Source of the DNA: JANLSE01 sp038214135
GTDB taxonomy: Bacteria > Chloroflexota > Chloroflexia > Chloroflexales > Roseiflexaceae
Direction: 5' to 3'
Length of the DNA stretch: 34,446 nucleotides
Assembly (NCBI GenBank): GCA_038214135.1
Contig: JBBQSD010000061.1
Coordinates: forward strand, 1 to 34,446
The translations under genes were made by a program, and so were the position numbers. Below the pieces are notes generated by a model. The model saw only the letters and a program-made list of their open reading frames with translations, searched no databases and had not been told where the DNA came from. Shown here piece by piece: positions 1-9,036 of this stretch; within the stretch, counting starts at the first letter, position 1; each line of letters starts with the position of its first letter.

Positions 1-19
1 GACGCCTGGCGTCTCCCCC

Positions 20-48
20 TTTACAAAAAAGAACTTTTGTGCTACAAT
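20..48 (+). promoter_or_regulatory. Sigma-70-like promoter of the first gene
   Basis: A TTTACA -35 (20-25) and TACAAT -10 (43-48) are separated by 17 bases, each one mismatch from consensus. Predicted start is near 55, giving a leader of about 60 bases before the ATG at 119. The spacer carries a small palindrome (ACAAAA / TTTTGT, 23-40) that could be an operator, which is inference only. The first 13 bases of the window (GACGCC TG GCGTC) look like the end of another palindromic repeat. Confidence 0.6.
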
Positions 49-118
49 CGGAGTTGATCGTGATTGTTCAGCGACATGATCTCTGGTACGAGCACATAAT
101 GAAAGGGCACGAGCAATT

Positions 119-964
119 ATGGAAGATGTAGCCTTCACCCGTGGCCCGGCACGGCGGCCAGTTCCTCGGGTAGCCGATGCACTGTTGCAATGGTCGACGG
201 GATTGCAGACGAAGGAACGCCGCATCTATGCTGGATGGTTGGCGGAGGTAGGCCGGATCGATACCCTGGATGCGGCCATGGAGCAGGCTGGGTTTGCACA
301 GGTAACGATCAAACACGGCGGCGGGAACTTCGTAACGCATTGGGCGGTTGAGGTTGCCAACCTGTTTGTGATTGCCGATGGTGTTCAGACGATCAGTGAG
401 ATGAAACACACCCCTGATCGCTATGGAATCGCCTTTGGCTGGCGGCAGTTGCAGGATGGGCGCGGCCAATCGGTGTTACGTTTCCGAGCCTATGTGCAGG
501 AACTACTGCACGTCGGGTTTCACGAGCCGCTATTAGTGACTGTGAAGAGCACGCTCACGGGCGATGCCCTCAATGGGTTGATGCGCCAGTACGAGGTGCT
601 TGATGCTGTTGATGCACTGCGGAAGCAGCAGGGCAAACCAGCACTTCAGCCACCATTCTATGCATGCAGCATACCGCTTGGCCCTGGAGCCGAGGTATCG
701 CGTGGCAGTGCACAGACAAAAGAGATCACGCCGATTGTGGCTCACATCCCAACCCCAGTAACACGCGAATATGTTCTGGCACACTGGATTCGGCGCGAAT
801 GGGCAGCATTGATTGAGGCCCAAATGGACCAGACTATTGCATGGTCCACGGCAAACTCACGCCAGATTGTGGCCGGTGAGGATCAGCAAGCACCAGCACC
901 AGATGAGGAAGCAGCGCCAGTTGCGAATCCACGGCCAGCAGCAATCCGTGCGAACGGGGCGTAG
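119..964 (+). CDS. Hypothetical protein, family not recognised
   Basis: An uninterrupted 281-residue reading frame with normal codon use for this window. AAAGGG at 102-107 is a plausible ribosome binding site for the ATG at 119. The protein is soluble, with no signal peptide or membrane segment. Residues about 20-220 look globular, with a mixed charged and aromatic core (for example EMKHTPDRYGIAFGWRQL near residue 94). The last ~30 residues are a low-complexity Ala/Pro/Glu tail and probably disordered. I recognise no catalytic motif. The stop codon overlaps a half-copy of the GTAGAGACGC repeat, so an old repeat insertion may have shaped the C-terminus. The gene has its own promoter and a terminator-like hairpin, so it is probably monocistronic. 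A DNA-binding or mobile-element-derived role cannot be excluded. Confidence 0.75.
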   Translation: MEDVAFTRGPARRPVPRVADALLQWSTGLQTKERRIYAGWLAEVGRIDTLDAAMEQAGFAQVTIKHGGGNFVTHWAVEVANLFVIADGVQTISEMKHTPDRYGIAFGWRQLQDGRGQSVLRFRAYVQELLHVGFHEPLLVTVKSTLTGDALNGLMRQYEVLDAVDALRKQQGKPALQPPFYACSIPLGPGAEVSRGSAQTKEITPIVAHIPTPVTREYVLAHWIRREWAALIEAQMDQTIAWSTANSRQIVAGEDQQAPAPDEEAAPVANPRPAAIRANGA

Positions 965-1007
965 AGACGCCCATCTGTGCTGCGGGTTTGATTGCACGAT
1001 TGGTTTG

Positions 1008-1041
1008 AAAGGGCGATGCATCACATGATGTGTTGCCCTTT
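1008..1041 (+). terminator. Intrinsic-terminator-like hairpin
   Basis: AAAGGGC at 1008-1014 pairs with GCCCTTT at 1035-1041, and the intervening bases extend the stem through G-U wobbles and an ATCA/TGAT-type core. The T-rich TTTGTGTTTG follows. It sits between the hypothetical gene and the next promoter, which fits termination of the first gene. Confidence 0.55.
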
Positions 1042-1045
1042 GTGT

Positions 1046-1074
1046 TTGCCCAACTTTCACCATCGTGGTACAAC
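1046..1074 (+). promoter_or_regulatory. Candidate promoter placing transcription start at the cca ATG
   Basis: TTGCCC (1046-1051), a 17-base spacer, and TACAAC (1069-1074). The usual 6-8 base distance from the -10 to the start site puts the mRNA 5' end at about 1081, which is the ATG itself. No Shine-Dalgarno sequence is visible upstream, so this may be a leaderless transcript. Confidence 0.4.
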
Positions 1075-1080
1075 ACATAG

Positions 1081-2445
1081 ATGCAAAATCTCATTATGCC
1101 GGTGCAGCCGATACTGGAAGCGATCACCCGCGCTGGCGGAATGCCGCTGATTGTTGGCGGAGCCGTTCGCGATGCGATGCTGGGCATTGAGGCCCAGGAT
1201 ATCGATATTGAAGCCTTTGGCCTGACACCGGATCAACTCGCCAATGCCATCAGTGCTGTTGGCCGGATTGATGCAGTTGGCCGTTCGTTTGGGGTGCTCA
1301 AGCTGCGCCTGATCAATGGCCGCGCTATTGATGTCGCCCTGCCCCAGCGGCGTAGCCGTAACCCAACTGGCGAGCGCGGGTATCTTCCTGAACCAGATCC
1401 ACATGTGACGCCGCGTGATGCCTGCGCTCGGCGTGATTTCACATGGAATGCCATGGCGATGACTGCCGATGGGAGTATCCTAGATTTCTTCGGCGGGCAA
1501 CAGGATCTGAACGCACGAGTTATTCGCCACACCTCCGATGCATTCGATGATGATCCATTGCGCGTCCTGCGGGCGATGCAATTCGCGGCACGCTTCGATT
1601 TTCAGCTAGCACCCGAAACAGCGGCCCGCTGCCGCTCTCTACTGCCCGAAGCAGCAGCACTGCCGCTCGAACGGATCTGGGGTGAATGGCTAAAATGGGC
1701 CTTACGCGGTCAGCGTCCATCTGCTGGGCTGCGCGCACTCCAGGAATCTGGTTGGCTGGCATGCTACCCAGAACTTATAGCGCTGATTGGTTGCCCACAG
1801 GATTCAATCTGGCACCCAGAGGGCGATGTGTGGGTTCATACAGGCCATGTCTGTGATATGGCAGCGGCAATCGCCGTACGCAATGGGCTGAACGATTCGC
1901 AACGTGAAACGCTGCTGTTTGCCGCGCTCTGCCATGATCTCGGCAAGCCAGCAACGACCTACACCGATTCCGATGGGCGCATTCGTAGCCCTGGCCATGC
2001 CGATGCTGGCCTCGCACCAACAAAAACATTACTGGCCCATATTGGCGCTCCGAGCCGGGTGACTGATCCCGTGCTGCCCTTGGTACGCGAGCATATGTCG
2101 CTGCTGCACGCAGTACCCAATGAACGCTCGGTGCGCCGCCTTGCCGTGCGCCTTGGCTCAGCGACAATTGCTGATTGGCGGCGGCTCGTCGCGGCGGATG
2201 CATCGGGGCGGCCACCATTGCCCGCATCGGATCCCGGCGAAATCGTTGAGCAACTCGCAGCACAGCTTGGAGCCGCCACTGGTAAGCCAGTGCCAATTGT
2301 CAATGGCCGACACCTATTAGCGCTTGGCTATTCATCAGGGCCACACATGGGTAATGTGCTGCGGCGAGCCTATACTGCCCAGATTGAGGGCGAGTTTGCG
2401 ACGCTTGAGGATGGATTGGAATGGCTGAAGCGGGAGATAGCCTGA
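1081..2445 (+). CDS. cca: CCA-adding enzyme / poly(A) polymerase family with HD domain
   Basis: This is a class II nucleotidyltransferase that adds or repairs the 3' CCA of tRNA. The 454-residue protein has the polymerase-beta-type head at the N-terminus, with VGGAVRD (25-31) and the metal-binding acidic pair DID (40-42). The RRDFTWNAMA motif and the RNA-binding motif RVLRAMQFAARF follow. The C-terminal half holds an HD phosphohydrolase domain with CHDLGK at about 284-289 (His285, Asp286). Length matches bacterial enzymes of the head-plus-HD type. The sequence cannot tell a full CCA-adder from an A-adding or CC-adding enzyme. An alternative start is Met6 (1096). No Shine-Dalgarno sequence is seen at either ATG, and the promoter placement favours 1081 as a leaderless start. 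Confidence 0.9.
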   Translation: MQNLIMPVQPILEAITRAGGMPLIVGGAVRDAMLGIEAQDIDIEAFGLTPDQLANAISAVGRIDAVGRSFGVLKLRLINGRAIDVALPQRRSRNPTGERGYLPEPDPHVTPRDACARRDFTWNAMAMTADGSILDFFGGQQDLNARVIRHTSDAFDDDPLRVLRAMQFAARFDFQLAPETAARCRSLLPEAAALPLERIWGEWLKWALRGQRPSAGLRALQESGWLACYPELIALIGCPQDSIWHPEGDVWVHTGHVCDMAAAIAVRNGLNDSQRETLLFAALCHDLGKPATTYTDSDGRIRSPGHADAGLAPTKTLLAHIGAPSRVTDPVLPLVREHMSLLHAVPNERSVRRLAVRLGSATIADWRRLVAADASGRPPLPASDPGEIVEQLAAQLGAATGKPVPIVNGRHLLALGYSSGPHMGNVLRRAYTAQIEGEFATLEDGLEWLKREIA

Positions 2446-2466
2446 CTAGATGATAAGAGGATTGCC

Positions 2467-2634
2467 TTGACCGGATGACTGTATGACCTGGTGACAAGAG
2501 GATTATCTTGACATGCTGACACGGTGACATGCTGACATGGTGACTGTGCTAAGTAGAAATGGTACAGCTTCGATTAAGCATCTATCACCATGTCACCCCT
2601 TCACCGTGTCACCGCGTCAGTCTCACCGTGTCAC
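2467..2634. repeat. Inverted array of short GGTGACA-type units between convergent genes
   Basis: The left side (2467-2544) is made of degenerate units such as TGACATGCTGACACGGTGAC. The right side (2585-2634) carries the same units in reverse complement (CACCATGTCACC, CACCGTGTCAC). About 40 unrelated bases lie in the centre. The array can fold into a long imperfect hairpin and may end transcription from both sides. The minus-strand amidase gene ends inside its right edge. Origin unknown. Confidence 0.6.
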
Positions 2635-3455
2635 GATCTCAGGGTAGGTTCTGTGTATGTCTGTGGCCGACGGTTTGCCAGCGAAGGAACTTCGGCGCGG
2701 ATCTTGTGCAGCAAGGCAAAATCAAGATCGGCCATGACGATGCCTTCACCATCGGCGGCTTGAGCAATAATCGTGCCCCATGGATTGATCACCATACTGC
2801 GGCCATAGCAACTGCGGCCAGGCGGGTGGCTGCCCCACTGGCCAGCAGCCAACACATAGCACTGGTTTTCGATTGCACGGGCACGCAACAAGACTCCCCA
2901 ATGATCCTTGCCCGTATATGCAGTAAAGGCAGCCGGAACAACCAATATCTCCGCGCCAGCCAATGCCAGCAGCCGATATAATTCCGGGAAACGCAGATCA
3001 TAGCAGATCGACATGCCAAGCATGTGATCGCCAACTCGGGCGACGACTGGAGTCTCACCAGGCAGAACCGTATCGGACTCACGGTATGATCCGGCAGCGA
3101 TATCAACATCAAACAGATGAATCTTCCGGTAGGTGGCCGCGATCTGGCCCTGCGGATCGAACAATACACTGGTATTAAAACACATGCCGATCTTGTTTGA
3201 ACGCTCCGGGAAACTTCCAGCCAGCAGCCAGATGCCATGGCGGCGTGCAGCAGCGGCAAACGACTGACTTGATGGCCCATCGATAGCCTCGGCGTTCTCC
3301 CAGACCAATTCGCCACGTCCAAGGAATGTGACAAATTCTGGCAAGACGACGAACTCCGCGCCCTGTGTAGCAGCCTGCTCGATCAGTTTGAGCGCCGCTT
3401 GCACATTCTTGTCGCGATCTTCCTGGGAATTGGTTTGTGCTAGCCCAACACGCAT
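2631..3455 (-). CDS. Carbon-nitrogen hydrolase, NIT1-like (deaminated glutathione amidase type)
   Basis: A 274-residue nitrilase-superfamily amidase. The Glu-Lys-Cys triad is visible: Glu40 in VLPEF, Lys111 in YRKIHLFD, and Cys151 in SICYDLRFPELY. The KIHLFDVDI stretch and the GKDHWGVLLRARAIENQCYV region resemble the NIT1/NIT2 branch, whose members remove deaminated glutathione or omega-amides as metabolite repair enzymes. The substrate here is inferred from that resemblance only. The start at 3455 is chosen because AGGAGA lies 6-8 bases upstream. A longer in-frame ATG at 3497 would add 14 residues encoded by a palindromic repeat and is unlikely. The protein has no signal peptide and is cytoplasmic. 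It probably forms its own unit downstream of the M20 peptidase gene, from which it is separated by repeats. Confidence 0.88.
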   Translation of the reverse strand: MRVGLAQTNSQEDRDKNVQAALKLIEQAATQGAEFVVLPEFVTFLGRGELVWENAEAIDGPSSQSFAAAARRHGIWLLAGSFPERSNKIGMCFNTSVLFDPQGQIAATYRKIHLFDVDIAAGSYRESDTVLPGETPVVARVGDHMLGMSICYDLRFPELYRLLALAGAEILVVPAAFTAYTGKDHWGVLLRARAIENQCYVLAAGQWGSHPPGRSCYGRSMVINPWGTIIAQAADGEGIVMADLDFALLHKIRAEVPSLANRRPQTYTEPTLRS

Positions 3456-3473
3456 CAGAATCTCCTTCAGAAC

Positions 3474-3571
3474 CCGCAGGCTGAAGCCTGCGGCCATAGG
3501 ACGATGAACCCTAGCCGCGTGGCTTCAGCCTGCGGCGTGCTGATAAACCAGATATTCTGACTCCTGACTCC
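3474..3571. repeat. REP-type palindrome pair plus AGTCAGG-type unit
   Basis: CCGCAGGCTGAAGCCTGCGG at 3474-3493 is a palindrome. Its partial inverse GGCTTCAGCCTGCGG follows at 3521-3535. The same pair in more perfect form is at 11171-11234. TTCTGACTCCTGACTCC at 3555-3571 belongs to another repeat family, also found near 23340, 31480 and 34240. Confidence 0.75.
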
Positions 3572-3582
3572 CCACTTCGGCA

Positions 3583-4740
3583 TCACCCACAGATCTGGCG
3601 AGCGACATTGGCATAGATTGTTGCACAGGTGGCGACGCTTGCGAGATCGACCCATTCTTCATCGGCATGGGCACCATGGCCACACGGGCCAAACAGCACA
3701 CTGGCGATCCCGGCATCGGCCATGAGCGCCGCATCCGTCCAGCCACTCATTCCAAACAAGGCCAATTCATGGCCAAGTGCCTGTGCGCCATGGCTGCGAA
3801 GTGCGGCAACGATTGGTGTTTCAAACCCGGCTTCCATCGGCGAGCGAGCCAACCCAAGTGCTAGCTCAGCGCGGAAGAGTGGATCGGCGGCACGTAGATT
3901 GCTGAGTAGATGATCGAATTCGCTCCATACCTGCGCAATGCTTTCACCAGGAATCGTGCGACGCTCGATCTGCAGCTCACAATGGGCTGGGTAGGTCGAT
4001 AGTTCAACACCACCGCCGATCAGCGAGGCATGCAGCGATGGCACACCCAGGAGCGCATGGGCAGGGCGCAGATGCAGATCCTGATCGAGTTGCTCGATTG
4101 CGATCAGGACGCGCCCCATACGAACAATGGCGTCGATTCCTTCTTCCCAGGCACTACCATGCGCTGCTCGGCCATATGTGCTGATGGTTGCCCATACAAA
4201 GCCTTTATGCGCCACACACAGCCCACAATCGGTTGGTTCGGCGACGATCCCATAATCGGCGTGAAGCCCGTGAGCGGCCATATACTCCAGAACTGCCGCC
4301 GTGCCAATACTCGCGTGCTCCTCATCGGCAACCATAGCGACATACAGATCGCCCGCTAATTGTGGGCCACTTGCGATCTGGGCAGCGGCAGTGAGAATGG
4401 CCGCGACACCACCCTTCATATCATAGCAACCCCGCCCGTGCATGCGCCCATCCGCGATGCGTGGATCGAGTGGATCGGGCATGCCACCAAACCCGACCGT
4501 ATCCACATGACCATTCAGCATGAGTGCTTGGCCACCGCCGCTGCCCGGCAAACGCCCCAGCACACTTGGACGGCTGGGCGTTGGCTCGATGATTGTCACC
4601 TCAAAATGGTTGGCACGCAGAAATGCGGCAGCATATGCAGCAGCCTGTGGCTCGCCAGGAGCACCTGGCACAAGTGCAGGGTTGCGGCTATCGATTGCGA
4701 CCAGTTGAGCAAGCAGTTCGGTGCTGTTGATGCTGGACAT
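3583..4740 (-). CDS. M20 family metallopeptidase / deacylase (ArgE/DapE/ACY1-like)
   Basis: A 385-residue cytoplasmic di-zinc hydrolase of the M20A type. Metal ligands and catalytic residues are visible: GHVDTV (His78, Asp80), CYDMKGG (Asp107), VADEEH (Glu140, Glu141), VAEPTD (Glu168), and the C-terminal His in GPCGHGAHADEEW. The dimerisation or lid domain lies at about residues 180-290. Family members deacylate N-acyl amino acids (acetylornithine, succinyl-diaminopimelate) or cleave short peptides. Nothing in the sequence or neighbours fixes the substrate, so ArgE or DapE should not be assigned. The start at 4740 is preceded by GGAGG at 5-9 bases. The longer in-frame start at 4761 lies upstream of that site and is rejected. 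It is divergent from the large phosphatase gene. Confidence 0.88.
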   Translation of the reverse strand: MSSINSTELLAQLVAIDSRNPALVPGAPGEPQAAAYAAAFLRANHFEVTIIEPTPSRPSVLGRLPGSGGGQALMLNGHVDTVGFGGMPDPLDPRIADGRMHGRGCYDMKGGVAAILTAAAQIASGPQLAGDLYVAMVADEEHASIGTAAVLEYMAAHGLHADYGIVAEPTDCGLCVAHKGFVWATISTYGRAAHGSAWEEGIDAIVRMGRVLIAIEQLDQDLHLRPAHALLGVPSLHASLIGGGVELSTYPAHCELQIERRTIPGESIAQVWSEFDHLLSNLRAADPLFRAELALGLARSPMEAGFETPIVAALRSHGAQALGHELALFGMSGWTDAALMADAGIASVLFGPCGHGAHADEEWVDLASVATCATIYANVARQICG

Positions 4741-4814
4741 TCTATCCTCCATGGCGATCATCGGCTCATCGGCGAGCAGGTAATCTTAAAAGTTTGTCAT
4801 CTGATGAAACTATT

Positions 4815-4864
4815 CTTAATCAGGCCATCACACAACCTACGACATTCGATAATTGTTGATTAAG
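4815..4864. promoter_or_regulatory. 8-bp inverted repeat in the divergent promoter region
   Basis: CTTAATCA (4815-4822) and TGATTAAG (4857-4864) are perfect inverse copies, 42 bases start to start (four helical turns). The 256-base interval 4741-4996 between the M20 gene and the secreted phosphatase gene is A/T-rich in its left half and must hold both promoters. A Pho-type or other dimeric regulator could bind here. This is inference. Confidence 0.3.
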
Positions 4865-4996
4865 GCGGAGGACCTACGCTAGAAAAGTCCTACGTATATC
4901 AATCGAAAAGCCATTCAACACATCTCTGCCGCTCAGGGTTGAGCGGAGTTTATTGTTGCACAGCGATCAGATGGCTTGTCCAAACGAGGAGGAAGT

Positions 4997-7900
4997 ATGT
5001 CATTCACCCGACGCCTGCCGTTCCTGGTGCTGATCCTGCTCATAGGCAGTATCGCAAATCCAGTTCGTGCCGCTCAGCCAGCCCAACCACATGCAGCTCC
5101 ACAGAACACGCCATCGCATAGTGGAACGGGCGTACGCTTTGCAACTTTTAATGCATCGCTGAACCGCAATAGCGCTGGCCAATTGATCAGGGATCTTTCG
5201 ACACCAAACGATACCCAGGCAAAAACCGTTGCCGAGATCATTCAGCGCACCAACCCGGATGTGCTGTTGATCAATGAGTTTGATTACTATGGATTTAATG
5301 TTGCTGCCAACCTGTTTCAGGAAAATTACCTCTCGATCAGCCAGAATGGTGCCAGCCCAGTTGAGTATCCCTATGTGTATGTTGCCCCATCAAACACTGG
5401 CGAGCCATCTGGCTTCGATTTGAACAACAACGGTTTCATCGGTGGTGGAGATGATGCCTATGGCTTTGGCCTGTTTCCGGGCCAGTTCGGCATGGCTGTC
5501 TTCTCAAAATACCCGATTGACTCACCAAATGTGCGTACCTTCCAGAAATTTCTGTGGAAGGATATGCCCGGCGCACTCCTGCCCGATAATCCAGCCACAC
5601 CAGCACCAAGCGATTGGTACTCGCCAGAGGAACTGAACATCTTCCGGCTCTCATCAAAGAGCCATTGGGATGTGCCGATCCAGATCAACGGCGAGATCGT
5701 CCACGCGCTTGTGAGCCACCCAACTCCACCGGTATTCGATGGCCCAGAGGATCGTAATGGCACCCGCAACCACGATGAAATTCGCTTATGGGCCGATTAT
5801 GTCACCCCAGGTGTTGGTACCTACCTCTACGATGATCAGGGCCGTGGTGGTGGCCTGGCACTCGATGCGCGCTTTGTGATTATGGGCGATCAGAATGCCG
5901 ACCCAAATGATGGCGATAGCGTCAACAAAGCCATTCAACAGTTGCTCGATAATCCCTATATTAACACGACTGTCACCCCAACCAGCCAGGGTGGGCCGCA
6001 GCAATCGGCACTCCAGGGCGGCGCGAACGCCAGCCACGAATCCGATCCGGCATATGATACTGCCGACTTTGCCGACACCACGCCAGGCAACCTGCGCGCC
6101 GATTATGTGCTGCCATCTGCCGATCTGCGGATCGCCGATGCACGAGTCTTCTGGCCGTTGAACACCAGCCCGTTCTTTCCGCTGGTTGGCGTGTTCACCC
6201 CAAGCCTGCCAGGCGGTTTCCCCAGCTCCGATCATCGGCTCGTTTGGGTCGATGTTGATGTTCTGCCAAGCGTGACGCCAGTGCGTGAGACGCCACCAGT
6301 GTATGATCTGAGCATCAAGGATCTACCAGCTGGTGCGCGCCCTGGCGATGCCGATGATCCGGCGATCTGGGTGAATCCATCCGATTCGGCACAAAGCCTG
6401 GTGATTGGTGCGCTGAAAAACGGCGGCCTTGAGGTGTACGATCTAGACGGAAACATTCTCCAGTCGATCAATACCACCGGCAGCGTGCGCTATAACAATG
6501 TCGATGTGCAGTATGGCTTCTTACTTGATGGCAAACGTATTGATCTTGCCGTTGCATCGGATCGCAAGAACGACCGATTGGCAATCTTCTCGATTGATCC
6601 CGTGAGCCGCAAGCTCGTTTCCGTTGGCGATCCAGCCAACCCATTGCTGTTTGCTCCCGTTTCTGATGGCACACGAACCGCATACGGGCTCACACTGTAC
6701 CGCAGCCCAGTGACCGACAAATATTATGTGTTTGTCAGCCGCCGCACAACCGACACAGTTGCCCAGCTTGAACTGTTCGATAATGGTGCTGGGAAGGTTG
6801 GCTACCGGCAGGTTCGCACGCTAAATACACCTGGCGCAGACGACTTGCAGGTCGAGGGGATGGTGGCGGATAACGGACTTGGGTTGTTCTATGTTGCTCA
6901 GGAAGATGTTGGGATCTGGAAATTCGCAGCCGAACCGGATGGCAGCAGCACGGGCACGTCGGTCGATTCTGTGTATCCAACTGGCAAGCATCTGAAAGCC
7001 GATGCCGAAGGGCTGACGCTTTACTATGCTGCCGATGGCAAGGGCTATTTGCTCGCATCAAGCCAGGGCGATAGCACATTTGCCGTGTATGAACGCGCAG
7101 GCAGCAACCAGTATCTTGGCAACTTCCGCATCGGAAACGGCCTGGGTGGTGATGGCGTCCAGAACTCCGATGGTGCGACGATTGTGAACCTGCCATTCAG
7201 CAGCGAATTCCCGAATGGTTTGCTGGTTGTTCACGATGGCGCAAATGATCCCGCCTACCTGGTTGAGGACGATGGCGAGATCGAAAATGTGAGCACGAAT
7301 TTCAAATATGTACGCTGGGAAGAGGTCGCTCAGTTGTTCGACCCACCGCTGATCATTGAGCCACTTGGCCATAATCCCCGCGATCCGCAACCATCGACTC
7401 TGCCGAATGGCATTGCTGCTGGCGATGTCACCCAGAACTCGGTTGTGCTATGGGCACGCAGCACAGTAACTGGCGCATTACGCTTTGATGTATCGAGCGA
7501 CCCGAGCTTCGCAAGTGTGCAGAAATCGGCCAGCGAGATCGTGAGCAACTCACTCCAACCAGTGCGAACGCTGATCACCGAACTCTGGCCAGCCACAACC
7601 TACTACTATCGAACAACCGATGCTGCTGGCACACAGTTGATCGGCACCTTCCGCACGGCTGCGGCCCTCGGCGCACGAACTGGCCTACATTTTGGTGTGA
7701 CAGGCGATTGGCGCGGCGAACTGAGCCCGTACCCAGCCATCAGCAATGCCGCTGAGCACGATCTTGATTTCTTTGTTGAATTGGGCGACACCATCTACGC
7801 CGATGTCGGCTCACCGGCGGTGCCAGCCAGCCAGGCACGCACCCTCGATGAGTATCGCCGGAAGCATGCCGAGGTGTATGGCACGCGCTATGGCCTGAAT

Positions 7901-9010
7901 ACCTGGGCCGATCTGCGCGCATCCACGGCAATCTTCGCGACGATCGACGACCATGAGGTGACGAACGACTTTGCGGGTGGCGCACTGTGTTCAAGCGACA
8001 CCCGTTTCACCTGCCCAAGCGCAACAACCTCGATCAACGATAGCGAATTGTATGACAACGGCGTGCGTGCCTTCCAAGAGTACAATCCGCTTGCCGATGA
8101 GAGCTATGGCAACACTGGCGACCCACGCACATCTGGCGAGCAACGATTGTATCGCTATCGCAGCTTTGGCAGCGATGCGGCCCTGTTCGTATTGGATGCA
8201 CGCTCCTTCCGCGACACAGAGCTGCCGGATGTGACCAACCCGAATGATCCAGCGCAAGTTGGTGCATTTCTAGCAGCATCATTCGATCCATCACGAACCA
8301 TGCTTGGCCGCCAGCAGGTTGCCGATCTAAAGCGTGATCTGTTGGACGCACAGCAGCGTAACATCACCTGGAAGTTCGTGGTTGTGCCTGAGCCAATCCA
8401 GAACCTTGGCATTCTGGCTGCGTCGGATCGGTTCGAGGGTTATGCCGCCGAGCGCACCGAAATCCTCAAGTATGTCAATGATCAGGGCATCAAGAACGTC
8501 GTGTTCCTCTCCGCCGATATTCATGGAACGCTGGTCAATAACCTGACATATCAAACTGGCCCAGGCCGACCACAGATCGCAACTGGTGTATGGGAGATCA
8601 CAACTGGCTCAGTTGGGTATCATGCACCATTCGGGCCAACCGTGATTGGCCTGGCAGCGCAACTTGGCATTCTAAGCCCAGCCCAAGTCGCGTTCTATCA
8701 ATCACTGCCACGCGCTGGCAAGGATGCCTTCCTTGGCAATATCGTCGATGCGCAACTGACGCCACTTGGCTATACGCCACTTGGCCTCCAGGATTCATCC
8801 ATCCCGGCAACACTGCTTCAGGGAAGCTATATTGCAACGCATGTCTATGGCTGGACAGAATTCAGCATTGATGCGACCAGTGGCCAATTGCGTGTGACGA
8901 CCTACGGAATCGATTATTACGACCGCGCAGAGCTTCTGGCCAACCCAACCGAAGTAACAAACCGCATACCAACGGTTGTCAGCGAATTTGTGGTTAACCC
9001 ACTACCATAG
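4997..9010 (+). CDS. Secreted trimodular phosphoesterase: EEP domain + beta-propeller phytase + PhoD-type phosphatase
   Basis: A 1337-residue exported protein. The start at 4997 follows GAGGAGG at a good distance. Residues 1-27 form a signal peptide (Arg-rich start, LVLILLIG core, likely cut after PVRA). Residues about 40-425 are an endonuclease/exonuclease/phosphatase fold: FATFNASLNR, LINEFDYY (catalytic Glu), MGDQNADPND and SDHRLVW. Residues about 435-790 match 3-phytases of the six-bladed propeller type: DADDPAIWVNP, NNVDVQYGF and ADAEGLTLYY. Residues about 800-895 are the beta-sandwich preceding PhoD enzymes (VTQNSVVLWARS). From about 896 comes the PhoD catalytic domain: GDTIYAD, TIDDHEVTND and SADIHGT. 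Phytase removes phosphate from inositol phosphates, PhoD cleaves phosphomono- and diesters, and EEP enzymes cleave nucleic acids or phosphoesters, so together this looks like one extracellular phosphate scavenger. Phosphate control is likely but not shown. Confidence 0.9.
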   Translation: MSFTRRLPFLVLILLIGSIANPVRAAQPAQPHAAPQNTPSHSGTGVRFATFNASLNRNSAGQLIRDLSTPNDTQAKTVAEIIQRTNPDVLLINEFDYYGFNVAANLFQENYLSISQNGASPVEYPYVYVAPSNTGEPSGFDLNNNGFIGGGDDAYGFGLFPGQFGMAVFSKYPIDSPNVRTFQKFLWKDMPGALLPDNPATPAPSDWYSPEELNIFRLSSKSHWDVPIQINGEIVHALVSHPTPPVFDGPEDRNGTRNHDEIRLWADYVTPGVGTYLYDDQGRGGGLALDARFVIMGDQNADPNDGDSVNKAIQQLLDNPYINTTVTPTSQGGPQQSALQGGANASHESDPAYDTADFADTTPGNLRADYVLPSADLRIADARVFWPLNTSPFFPLVGVFTPSLPGGFPSSDHRLVWVDVDVLPSVTPVRETPPVYDLSIKDLPAGARPGDADDPAIWVNPSDSAQSLVIGALKNGGLEVYDLDGNILQSINTTGSVRYNNVDVQYGFLLDGKRIDLAVASDRKNDRLAIFSIDPVSRKLVSVGDPANPLLFAPVSDGTRTAYGLTLYRSPVTDKYYVFVSRRTTDTVAQLELFDNGAGKVGYRQVRTLNTPGADDLQVEGMVADNGLGLFYVAQEDVGIWKFAAEPDGSSTGTSVDSVYPTGKHLKADAEGLTLYYAADGKGYLLASSQGDSTFAVYERAGSNQYLGNFRIGNGLGGDGVQNSDGATIVNLPFSSEFPNGLLVVHDGANDPAYLVEDDGEIENVSTNFKYVRWEEVAQLFDPPLIIEPLGHNPRDPQPSTLPNGIAAGDVTQNSVVLWARSTVTGALRFDVSSDPSFASVQKSASEIVSNSLQPVRTLITELWPATTYYYRTTDAAGTQLIGTFRTAAALGARTGLHFGVTGDWRGELSPYPAISNAAEHDLDFFVELGDTIYADVGSPAVPASQARTLDEYRRKHAEVYGTRYGLNTWADLRASTAIFATIDDHEVTNDFAGGALCSSDTRFTCPSATTSINDSELYDNGVRAFQEYNPLADESYGNTGDPRTSGEQRLYRYRSFGSDAALFVLDARSFRDTELPDVTNPNDPAQVGAFLAASFDPSRTMLGRQQVADLKRDLLDAQQRNITWKFVVVPEPIQNLGILAASDRFEGYAAERTEILKYVNDQGIKNVVFLSADIHGTLVNNLTYQTGPGRPQIATGVWEITTGSVGYHAPFGPTVIGLAAQLGILSPAQVAFYQSLPRAGKDAFLGNIVDAQLTPLGYTPLGLQDSSIPATLLQGSYIATHVYGWTEFSIDATSGQLRVTTYGIDYYDRAELLANPTEVTNRIPTVVSEFVVNPLP

Positions 9011-9036
9011 ACAACCGTTAGCTCTCAGCCGCGAGG

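Noticed and set aside
1775..2296. Open 173-codon frame antisense to the CCA-adding enzyme gene
   Set aside because: Arg/Ala/His-rich, no ribosome site or motif, and the plus strand carries a complete HD domain here.
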